Positions 1 through 5,351 of a stretch of 5,351 nucleotides of DNA are shown here, piece after piece. The DNA comes from Akkermansia sp. (GTDB lineage: Bacteria; Verrucomicrobiota; Verrucomicrobiia; Verrucomicrobiales; Akkermansiaceae). The notes beneath the pieces are model-generated. The model was not told the DNA's origin and ran no database searches. It worked only from the letters and a program-made list of their open reading frames with translations. Positions within the stretch are counted from its first letter, which is position 1. Every line of letters starts with the position of its first letter. The position numbers and the translations under genes are program-made. The stretch lies in contig JAFZGH010000144.1 of NCBI GenBank assembly GCA_017555465.1, forward strand, positions 1 through 5,351. Direction: 5' to 3'.

Positions 1-285
1 GACCCGCACCTCATTGCCTTCCCCATCACCGCCCTCGGAGCAGTGGGCGCGGCTCTGGGGCTCATCCCGAACTTTATCAATGCCGGCTGGATCGATGGCA
101 ACGCCATTGCCGTGTTCACCGCCATCGGTATGTGCTGGAGCGGTTATCTGAGCACCCACACCGCCATGCTCGATACCCTGGGCTACCGCCACCTGACCTC
201 CAAGGCCATCTGGGCGCACACCATCGGCGGTATCTGCGCCGCCATCGTGGCTCACTGGGCCTATGTTCTGTACACCATTATCTGA
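1..285 (+). CDS. Polytopic membrane protein, C-terminal part (5' end outside window)
   Basis: The frame is open from the first base and ends with TGA at 283-285, giving 94 residues of a longer protein whose start lies upstream. The visible part is strongly hydrophobic. It has one likely membrane segment at about residues 5-22, a second at about 33-50 and a third at about 69-93, joined by short polar loops. The loop between the last two holds the stretch STHTAMLDTLGYRHLTSKAI, and the chain ends inside or just after the last segment. This looks like the end of an inner-membrane transporter or carrier-like protein. I do not recognise the family with confidence; a CD0519/CD1768-type membrane protein is a guess from memory. 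The GTG at 43 lies inside the open frame and is not a convincing start. The lipoprotein gene follows 7 bases later, so the two are probably cotranscribed. Confidence 0.75.
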   Translation, partial: DPHLIAFPITALGAVGAALGLIPNFINAGWIDGNAIAVFTAIGMCWSGYLSTHTAMLDTLGYRHLTSKAIWAHTIGGICAAIVAHWAYVLYTII

Positions 286-292
286 AAATCTT

Positions 293-751
293 ATGAAAAA
301 ACTGATACCCGCCATGCTGTTGTTGGCCCTGGGGCTTAGCTCCTGCGTCAAGACTGTGACCCGCAAGGAACTGCTCACCCCCACGCTTTCCACCGCTATC
401 GACCACACTGAGCTGACCGACATGCGTTACTACGGTGCTGATGCCGAGTACGACTATTTCACCCGCGGCTACACCCGCTACCGTGTGCTGAAGAGCGAGA
501 ACTGCCTGCCCGAGAGTGCCCGCTTCACCTTCGATAACTGGCAGTCCAGCAAGCTCTACCGCGATTGCCTCAAGGATTCCGTGGGCACCACCATCGTGAA
601 CAAGTTGCAGAACCTGCTCAACGGTGCTACTGCAAACGGCACCGCTGCCCAGACTCTGCCCACCGCTACGCCTGCCCCGACCTACCAGCCCAAGACGGAG
701 ACCGGTAAGGCCATCCAGAGCTGGCTGCAGCAGTACAAGAACGCCCAGTAA
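293..751 (+). CDS. Small predicted lipoprotein of unknown function
   Basis: This encodes 152 residues. The start chosen is ATG at 293 because it gives a textbook lipoprotein signal peptide: MKK, a hydrophobic core (LIPAMLLLALGL), then the lipobox L-S-S-C with the lipidated cysteine at residue 18. An upstream in-frame ATG at 263 would add ten polar residues in front of the signal and overlap the previous gene, so it is rejected. The mature part is polar and rich in Tyr, Thr and Arg (for example MRYYGADAEYDYFTRGY at 44-60), and has two further cysteines at 71 and 92 that could pair. A Thr/Pro/Ala-rich linker lies at about 117-137, followed by a short helical tail ending WLQQYKNAQ. No known domain is recognised. 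It is expected to be anchored in a membrane facing the periplasm. No Shine-Dalgarno sequence precedes the ATG, so it may depend on translation of the gene just upstream. Confidence 0.85.
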   Translation: MKKLIPAMLLLALGLSSCVKTVTRKELLTPTLSTAIDHTELTDMRYYGADAEYDYFTRGYTRYRVLKSENCLPESARFTFDNWQSSKLYRDCLKDSVGTTIVNKLQNLLNGATANGTAAQTLPTATPAPTYQPKTETGKAIQSWLQQYKNAQ

Positions 752-774
752 AGCGCCTTGCCGCATTTTTGGAT

Positions 775-814
775 AAACCCCGGTTGCTCATTCCAGACAG
801 CCGGGGTTTTTATT
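775..814 (+). terminator. Intrinsic terminator after the lipoprotein gene
   Basis: AAACCCCGG at 775-783 pairs perfectly with CCGGGGTTT at 801-809. The stem can extend inward by three pairs (784-786 with 798-800, one of them G-U), leaving an 11-base loop. A run of five T (807-811) follows the GC core on the plus strand, which is the form of a rho-independent terminator. It lies 23 bases after the lipoprotein stop, between two convergent genes. Read on the minus strand the hairpin is the same but is followed by only three T, so it may also stop the DeoR-type transcript less efficiently. Confidence 0.85.
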
Positions 815-832
815 GTGCCTGGGTGCGGTTGG

Positions 833-1603
833 TTAATAATCAAATCCGTCTGCCTGCTGCAAATCTTCTACCGAGATGTAGGGGATGAGCTCGGTATCCG
901 GGTGGTTGAAATGCGGGGGAAGGTTGTTTTCGGTGATGATGGTGCAGTTCTGCGGCAGGGGGAAGGCGTGTGGCGCGTGGGCGTACAGCGCCTGTGAGGG
1001 TACCATGATGAGCACCCTGGCTGCGGCTTCTGCAGCGGCTCTGGCCCAGGCGGCCTGCACCGGGTGACGGTAGGCGGCCACATCGCTGCGCAGGGCGGGC
1101 GGGCAGAGCAGGGCGATATCCGGCTTGCATGCATCATGCAGAGACTGGAGGGAAGCGGGGCTGTCGAGCAGTTGGCATTCTTTGTTCAGCACGCCGCCGG
1201 GGCAGATGATTTTGTGCGGCAGGGGGCTGGCCGAAAGCTTTGTCAATAATTCCGGCGAGTTGCAGATGAGGGAGCAGGGCTTCTTCTCCAGCTGCGAAAC
1301 CAGCACCAGCGACAGCATATCCGCCTCAAGATAAATGCGCATACCCTTTTCAATGTGGCGGCAGGCGAGTTGCGCCAGCTGGCAGTCCGGGCGGGTGGAG
1401 GCATCACTCCCCGGTGTGGGCAGTATGTATCTGGCGCCGCCATGCACGCGTTTCAGGAGCCCCTGGGCCTGCATGTCCACCAGGTCGGTGCGGATGGTTT
1501 CATCCGTTACGCCCAGCTCGCGGGCCAGGGCTGCGGAGCGGATGCTGCCGCGCTGCTGCAGCAGGCGCAGGATGTAGGCGCGTCTTTCCTGTGCCACATA
1601 CAT
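833..1603 (-). CDS. DeoR-family transcriptional regulator, divergent effector domain
   Basis: This is 256 residues, the usual size for the DeoR family. The N-terminus is a clear DeoR winged helix-turn-helix at about residues 5-58. ERRAYILRLLQQRGSI is followed by the helix-turn-helix AALARELGVTDETIRTDLVDM, with the recognition helix at about 33-46, and then the wing GLLKRVHGGA. The rest (about 75-250) has the length and alternating pattern of the DeoR C-terminal sensor domain, which in the family binds a phosphorylated sugar or similar effector. Expected signature residues look absent. The usual D-x-G-S/T-T loop reads YLEADMLS at 91-98, and the D-x-S-K motif reads VPSQAL at 201-206; GGVLN at 136-140 may be what is left of another conserved loop. 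It starts 6 bases after the preceding gene's stop, without a clear ribosome site, and is the last gene of the leuCD unit. It is probably a DNA-binding repressor; effector and targets are unknown. Confidence 0.85.
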   Translation of the reverse strand: MYVAQERRAYILRLLQQRGSIRSAALARELGVTDETIRTDLVDMQAQGLLKRVHGGARYILPTPGSDASTRPDCQLAQLACRHIEKGMRIYLEADMLSLVLVSQLEKKPCSLICNSPELLTKLSASPLPHKIICPGGVLNKECQLLDSPASLQSLHDACKPDIALLCPPALRSDVAAYRHPVQAAWARAAAEAAARVLIMVPSQALYAHAPHAFPLPQNCTIITENNLPPHFNHPDTELIPYISVEDLQQADGFDY

Positions 1604-1609
1604 GTGCCG

Positions 1610-2722
1610 TCAATGTTGGAAGGTGGAGGCAAACTCATCCAGCTTGCTGAGGAGAAGTCCGGCAGCTTCGCGGAATACCGCTGCAATTTCCTCGTCGGCC
1701 TTGATGCAGCGCGCACAGAGCTCCTGCACATGGCGGTGGATAATCTGCACGCGGCGGCTGGCCAGGTCTACCGGGAATGAGGACTGGCGGGTCAGCAGAA
1801 TGGTGGCCAGAATGTAGGAAACAACACCTGCATAGCGCTTCACGAATTCTTCCGTCTCCGCCTTGCCCACATTCTCGCGCACCATCATGTGCTTCTGCAC
1901 CAGCATGGTCAGGCGGGAGGTCTCCTGGAACAGCGGGTGGTGCATGGCCTCACGCACCGCTTTGGCGTGCTCCGGCAGCACAAAGTCGAGCACATCCCAC
2001 TCGCGCGCCGTGTCGTTTTCCGGCGGCATGTGGGCTTCATCCTCGGCGGCCATCTGGTTGAGCAGGTCGGTGCGGTCCATCACATAGGCTTCCGACATGG
2101 CTCCGCCGGGTTCGTTGCCGTATTTGCTGCGGATAGTCGGGTGAATCGCCATGTAGGCCTCGGCGCGGTTCAGCCGCGTATCCCAGGAGCAACTGGGCAG
2201 CTTTTCCTCCTGAATCAGCTGCAGGGCAGGGCCTTTGAAACGCGATACATTATAGGACACATGGTCGCGCAGGGCTTCCATGTTCAGGAATGCCTGCGTG
2301 TTGGCCTCAGCCCAGCTCATGTCCCACTGGGGCAGGGAAATATCGTAGTCAAAATCTGTAGTCTCGATGAGGATGCGCGTATCCCGCTCCACAAAAAGCT
2401 CCACGGAGAGCTGGTTGCAGAGCGCGCGGCGGTTATCCTGCTCCGGGACTCGGTGGGAAAGCGTGATATCCCCCGCCTGGACATGGCCCTTGGCGTGGCT
2501 GCGCATGCGGGCCAGCACCGGGTGCTCTTCCGCTTGCGCCTGGGTACAGTTGCGGTTGGTGAAGCTGACCCGGCAGCCGGCAATATCGCGGAGGGTGTTG
2601 CCCTGCAGGATGAAGTCGATGGGCTCACCTGCATCCACCCCCCAGAGGGTGAGATGCGTGACACCCCGCGTGGTGTTATCAATAACGCCACGTGTGATAA
2701 GCGGTGTGATGACAGCAAGCAT
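1610..2722 (-). CDS. Unrecognised 370-residue protein between leuD and the deoR-type gene
   Basis: The frame stays open upstream to 2842, inside leuD, but the ATG at 2722 is the first start codon after the leuD stop and lies 35 bases beyond it, so it is the likely start. The first 12 residues are hydrophobic (MLAVITPLITRG), but there is no positive n-region, lipobox or convincing cleavage site. The N-terminal half, about residues 15-130, looks beta-rich (for example VTHLTLWGVDAGEPIDFILQ and LSVELFVERDTRILIETTDF). The C-terminal half, from about 210, is mostly charged helix, with one short hydrophobic helix at about 299-311 (GVVSYILATILLT). I recognise no catalytic motif or named family. The charged composition suggests a cytosolic protein, possibly a scaffold or regulatory partner, but this is weak inference. 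Cotranscription with leuCD and the regulator is suggested by spacing. The base composition resembles its neighbours, so there is no sign of recent import. Confidence 0.7.
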   Translation of the reverse strand: MLAVITPLITRGVIDNTTRGVTHLTLWGVDAGEPIDFILQGNTLRDIAGCRVSFTNRNCTQAQAEEHPVLARMRSHAKGHVQAGDITLSHRVPEQDNRRALCNQLSVELFVERDTRILIETTDFDYDISLPQWDMSWAEANTQAFLNMEALRDHVSYNVSRFKGPALQLIQEEKLPSCSWDTRLNRAEAYMAIHPTIRSKYGNEPGGAMSEAYVMDRTDLLNQMAAEDEAHMPPENDTAREWDVLDFVLPEHAKAVREAMHHPLFQETSRLTMLVQKHMMVRENVGKAETEEFVKRYAGVVSYILATILLTRQSSFPVDLASRRVQIIHRHVQELCARCIKADEEIAAVFREAAGLLLSKLDEFASTFQH

Positions 2723-2757
2723 GATGAGAGACGGAGAGAGGAGAAGGCAGGTTGTGC

Positions 2758-3363
2758 TTACTTGCTGCTGGGGGCGGGCAGGGCGGCGGCCAGGGCGGCC
2801 ACGGCATCGGGAGCGTTCATGAGCTCCACCACGGCATCCCACTTGCCCAGCATGAGCGCTTCGCGCGGCTCGGCCGGCATGTTGATGGGGAAGCTGGCAG
2901 TGGCGCAGCTCAGGGTCATGCTTTCCAGGTCAACCGTCCACTGGGTATCCGGTGCGGCGGTGGTGATTTCCATGGCTCGGGCTATGTCCTCGCGGCTGGC
3001 GCGCACGCAGGGCAGGCCGATGCCGCTGCTGTTGCCGAAGAAGATTTCGGCAAAGGTCTCGGCCACAATGGCCTGCACACCGCTGCGCTTGATGGCCTGC
3101 GGGGCATGCTCGCGGGAGGAGCCGCAGCCGAAGTTCTCGCCACCCAGGATGATGGTGGCACCGGCGTGCTGCGGGGCATCGATGGGGTGGTTCTTCGAGC
3201 TGCCGTCTGTGTTGAAGCGCTCATCGTAGAACATGGTGCCAGCCAGTTCATCGAAGGTGATGCACTTGAGGAAGCGGGCAGGGATGATGCGGTCGGTATC
3301 CATATCCGCCCCGGCCACGGGAACGGCCTTGCCGCTGATGCTGATAATCTTGGTAAGAGGCAT
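2758..3363 (-). CDS. leuD: 3-isopropylmalate dehydratase, small subunit
   Basis: This encodes 201 residues, the normal LeuD length. LeuD pairs with LeuC in the cytosol to isomerise 2-isopropylmalate to 3-isopropylmalate by dehydration and rehydration, the second step of leucine synthesis. The same pair can act on citramalate in bacteria that make isoleucine that way. Family motifs are plain: the swivel-domain substrate loop DTDRIIPARFL at 22-32, the block GGENFGCGSSREHAPQA at 74-90, and AETFAEIFFGNSSGIGLP at 101-118. The ATG at 3363 is chosen because it puts the first strand (KIISISGKAVPV) at the usual place; the ATG at 3411 would start inside leuC. It follows leuC after 19 bases and no Shine-Dalgarno sequence is visible in that gap. 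The last 20 or so residues are Ala/Pro-rich and look like an unconserved tail. The main alternative, a homoaconitase or methylmalate isomerase small subunit, cannot be excluded from sequence alone. Confidence 0.93.
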   Translation of the reverse strand: MPLTKIISISGKAVPVAGADMDTDRIIPARFLKCITFDELAGTMFYDERFNTDGSSKNHPIDAPQHAGATIILGGENFGCGSSREHAPQAIKRSGVQAIVAETFAEIFFGNSSGIGLPCVRASREDIARAMEITTAAPDTQWTVDLESMTLSCATASFPINMPAEPREALMLGKWDAVVELMNAPDAVAALAAALPAPSSK

Positions 3364-3382
3364 ATCTGGTGAAAGTGGGGGG

Positions 3383-4795
3383 TTATCGGATATCGAAAAC
3401 TTCGCGGGCATCTGCCACGGTGCCGGTGACGGCGGCTGCAGCGGCCATGATGGGGCTCATGAGCAGGGTGCGCCCGGTGGGGCTGCCCTGGCGGCCCTTG
3501 AAGTTGCGGTTGCTGGTGCTGGCGCAAATCTGGTCGCCCACCAGCTTGTCCGGGTTCATGGCCAGGCACATCGAGCACCCGGGAAGTCGCCATTCAAAGC
3601 CTGCTTCTCGGAAAATCTGGGCAATGCCCTCCTCCTCGCACTGCAGGGCAGTCATCTGCGAGCCCGGCACGGCCAGTGCCTTAATGCCCGGCTTCACCTT
3701 GCGCCCCTTCAGGTAGGGGGCCACGGCGCGGAAGTCGGTGATGTGGCCATTCGTGCAGGAACCGATGAATACCACATCCACCGGAAGCCCCTTGAGCGGC
3801 TGGCCGGGGGTGAGCTTCATGTACTCCAGTGCGGTGGTGTAGGCCTTGCGGCCTTCCTCGTCGCGCGCCTGTTCCGGGGCGGGCACGGTGCCGCCGATGC
3901 CGATGTTCATATCCGGCGAGATACCCCAGGTGACGGTGGGCTCAATTTCCTCTGCCGGGATGATGACCACGTCATCGTACACGGCATCGGCATCAGAGGC
4001 AAAACTCTTCCAGCGGGCCACGGCGGCATCCCACTCGGCGCCCTTCGGGGCATAGGGGCGGCCCTTCAGGTATTCGAAGGTGGTTTCATCCGGGTTGATG
4101 TAGCCGCAGCGGGCGGCACCTTCGATAGCCAGGTTGCAGAGGGTGAGGCGGCCATCCATATCCATGGATTCAATGGCGCTGCCGCCGAATTCGTAGGCAT
4201 AGCCCAGGCCGCCGTTGGCTCCCAGCTTGCCGATGATGTGCAGGGCTACGTCCTTGGCGGTCACGCCGGGGCGCAGCTCGCCTTCCACGCGGATGTTGCG
4301 CACCTTGAGCGGGCTCATGGCCAGGGTCTGGGTGGCCAGCACATCGCGCACCTGGGTGGTGCCGATGCCCATGGCAATGCTGCCCACGGCGCCGTGGGTG
4401 GCGGTGTGGGAGTCGCCGCAGACGATGGTCATGCCCGGCTGGGTGATGCCCAGCTCCGGACCCACCATGTGCACAATGCCCTGGCGGCCGCTGGCGAGGT
4501 CGAAGAGACGGATGTTGTTTTCCTTGCAGTTGCGGCGCAGCTCGTTGAGCATGGCGGCAGCGCGGGGGTCGGCAAAGGGCTCGCACTGGTCATCGGTGGG
4601 GATGATGTGGTCCACCGTGGCAAAAAGTCGCTCCGGGTGCAGTACGGGCAACCCCAGCTCGCGCAGCATGGCAAAGGCCTGCGGCGAGGTCACCTCGTGC
4701 AGGTACATGGTGGCAATGAACAGCTGCGTACGCCCATCCGGCAGTGTTCCCGCCGTGTGCGCGTCCCATACTTTTTGGTATAATGTCTTACCCAT
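3383..4795 (-). CDS. leuC: 3-isopropylmalate dehydratase, large subunit
   Basis: This encodes 470 residues, close to the usual LeuC length. It is the catalytic, iron-sulfur subunit of isopropylmalate isomerase, an aconitase-superfamily enzyme. The three cluster ligands are in place: Cys347 in VFIGSCTNGH, and Cys407 and Cys410 in PGCSMCLAMNPD. Other family blocks are TLYQKVWDAH at the N-terminus, DHIIPTDDQ at about 62-70, CGDSHTATHGAVGSIAMGIG at 126-145 and TSNRNFKGRQGSPTGRT at about 427-443. The ATG at 4795 gives the standard N-terminus MGKTLYQKVWDAH; an in-frame ATG at 4822 lies at the promoter -10 region and would add nine residues. The gene is first in a minus-strand unit with leuD, an unknown gene and a DeoR-type regulator. 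Its predicted leader is only about 11 bases and lacks a Shine-Dalgarno sequence, leaving no room for an attenuator or riboswitch if the promoter call is right. leuA and leuB are not in the window. Confidence 0.96.
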   Translation of the reverse strand: MGKTLYQKVWDAHTAGTLPDGRTQLFIATMYLHEVTSPQAFAMLRELGLPVLHPERLFATVDHIIPTDDQCEPFADPRAAAMLNELRRNCKENNIRLFDLASGRQGIVHMVGPELGITQPGMTIVCGDSHTATHGAVGSIAMGIGTTQVRDVLATQTLAMSPLKVRNIRVEGELRPGVTAKDVALHIIGKLGANGGLGYAYEFGGSAIESMDMDGRLTLCNLAIEGAARCGYINPDETTFEYLKGRPYAPKGAEWDAAVARWKSFASDADAVYDDVVIIPAEEIEPTVTWGISPDMNIGIGGTVPAPEQARDEEGRKAYTTALEYMKLTPGQPLKGLPVDVVFIGSCTNGHITDFRAVAPYLKGRKVKPGIKALAVPGSQMTALQCEEEGIAQIFREAGFEWRLPGCSMCLAMNPDKLVGDQICASTSNRNFKGRQGSPTGRTLLMSPIMAAAAAVTGTVADAREVFDIR

Positions 4796-4812
4796 AGTCT
4801 TGCTTATGTGCC

Positions 4813-4841
4813 AATGTAACATAGGCGCGCGGTAGAGTCAA
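4813..4841 (-). promoter_or_regulatory. Predicted sigma70-type promoter for leuC
   Basis: Read on the minus strand, TTGACT (4841-4836, five of six matches to the -35 consensus) is followed by a 17-base spacer and TACATT (4818-4813, four of six matches to the -10). Transcription would start near 4806, leaving about 11 bases before the leuC ATG at 4795. A second TTGAC lies 8 bases further upstream (4849-4845), but it has no good -10 at the right distance. It is the only good -35/-10 pair found by eye ahead of leuC. It is a prediction from sequence only. Confidence 0.55.
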
Positions 4842-4975
4842 GTGGTCAAGACACGCAGAATGACCGCTATGACACAAGCTGCGGCGGAATGCAGATTTGT
4901 CAGGATGTAGAATTTTGGATTTTGAATATGAGGAGTTCCGCGTGCGCATGCCCGCCTTAATCTTTCGTTAAATTG

Positions 4976-5010
4976 AAAAACCGGTTCCTGCATTGCGCAG
5001 GAACCAGTTT
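4976..5010 (-). terminator. Intrinsic terminator downstream of mdh
   Basis: A 13-14 pair hairpin is formed by 4978-4991 and 4997-5010 around a 5-base loop. Read on the minus strand, the arms are AAACTGGTTCCTGC and GCAGGAACCGGTTT, and the second arm runs into a stretch of five T (4980-4976). It begins 24 bases after the mdh stop. The single imperfect position is a G-U pair in minus-strand RNA but a C-A mismatch in plus-strand RNA, so the hairpin is best formed in the mdh transcript. It separates mdh from the leuC promoter region. Confidence 0.85.
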
Positions 5011-5033
5011 TGATGAGTTTTTGTGCGGTATCT

Positions 5034-5351
5034 TTACTCGCCCAGAACCTCAGCGCGCTCCTCGAGCAGCTCGGCGCAGGAAGCGTCGATCTTGGCGCGG
5101 GAGAACTCGTCGATGGGCAGACCTTCAACGATGCTGTAGGTGCCGTCCGCATTGGTGCGGGTGGGCTGGGAGCAGATGATGCCGGCGGGCAGACCGTACT
5201 TGGTGCCGTCGGTGTAGGAAGCCACGGAGAACCAGTCGCCCTCGGCGGTGGGGGTGGTCAGGTTCTTCACCGTCATCAGGGCGGCGTTGGCAGCGGAGGC
5301 AGCGGAGGAAAGGCCGCGGGCCTGGATGATGGCGGCGCCGCGCTGCTGCAC
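5034..5351 (-). CDS. mdh: Malate dehydrogenase (NAD-type), C-terminal third; 5' end outside window
   Basis: This shows 105 residues to the TAA at 5036-5034; the frame is still open at the window edge, so the GTG there is an internal valine codon and not the start. The enzyme interconverts malate and oxaloacetate with NAD(H) in the cytosol, a citric-acid-cycle step. The visible part is the end of the substrate-binding domain. VQQRGAAIIQARGLSSAASA at the edge is the signature of the cytosolic-type malate dehydrogenases of about 330 residues. It is followed by the family's C-terminal blocks TPTAEGDWFSVASYTDGTKY (about 33-52), YGLPAGIICSQP (52-63) and VEGLPIDEFSRAKIDASCAEL (75-95). The chain ends in an acidic helix, EERAEVLGE. 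No frameshift or missing block is seen. The strong terminator just downstream indicates that it is transcribed separately from leuCD. Confidence 0.93.
   Translation of the reverse strand: MQQRGAAIIQARGLSSAASAANAALMTVKNLTTPTAEGDWFSVASYTDGTKYGLPAGIICSQPTRTNADGTYSIVEGLPIDEFSRAKIDASCAELLEERAEVLGE

Noticed and set aside
263..292. Upstream in-frame ATG for the lipoprotein gene
   Set aside because: It would bury the signal peptide behind ten polar residues and overlap the previous gene.
1126..1140. TGCATGCATCATGCA palindrome-like stretch
   Set aside because: It lies inside the deoR-type coding region, is short, and has no partner elsewhere in the window.
1889..3229. A 446-codon open frame on the plus strand opposite the unknown gene and leuD
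   Set aside because: It spans two minus-strand genes and the gap between them, resembles no family, and has shadow-like composition. The minus-strand frame is favoured because it fits between leuD and the regulator with short gaps.
3233..4783. A 516-codon open frame on the plus strand opposite leuC
   Set aside because: It is antisense to leuC, whose protein is unmistakable. Its translation is Gly/Ala/His/Val-rich and low in complexity, as expected from the reverse of GC-rich codons.
4788..4949. A 53-residue minus-strand frame starting MRTRNSSYS and overlapping the leuC start, considered as a leader peptide
   Set aside because: It has no run of leucine codons and no start signal, and it would contain the predicted promoter boxes inside its own coding region. 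It is most likely fortuitous.
4928..4960. A 10-codon plus-strand frame MRSSACACPP ahead of the hairpin at 4978-5010, considered as a cysteine leader
   Set aside because: No plus-strand gene follows, and the hairpin is explained better as the mdh terminator on the other strand.

Overview
The window is GC-rich bacterial chromosome with dense gene packing. Recognisable genes are housekeeping: leucine biosynthesis (leuC, leuD) and a cytosolic-type malate dehydrogenase. No mobile element, CRISPR array, rRNA or tRNA was seen. Almost none of the starts has a Shine-Dalgarno sequence, the malate dehydrogenase is of the roughly 330-residue type, and the accessory proteins are unfamiliar. Together these would fit the Verrucomicrobiota (Akkermansia-like), but that placement is inference and not proven by anything in the window.

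Left part, plus strand (1-814): the C-terminal end of a polytopic membrane protein (1-285) is followed after 7 bases by a small lipoprotein gene (293-751). A strong hairpin terminator (775-814) closes this unit.

Central part, minus strand (4841 down to 833): a sigma70-type promoter (4841-4813) precedes four tightly spaced co-directional genes. These are leuC (4795-3383), leuD (3363-2758), an unrecognised 370-residue protein (2722-1610) and a DeoR-type regulator (1603-833). Gaps of 19, 35 and 6 bases with no terminator between them suggest one transcription unit. LeuC and LeuD are the two subunits of isopropylmalate isomerase. The last two genes are not standard partners of leucine synthesis, and they are the most interesting part of the window.

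Right part, minus strand (5351 down to 4976): the 3' end of mdh (5351-5034) is closed by an intrinsic terminator (5010-4976), which isolates it from the leu unit. The bases between this terminator and the leuC promoter hold no convincing gene; an imperfect palindrome lies there.

I found no clear new defence or mobile system. The main open questions are the unknown gene inside the leu unit and the apparent loss of effector-site residues in the DeoR-like protein.
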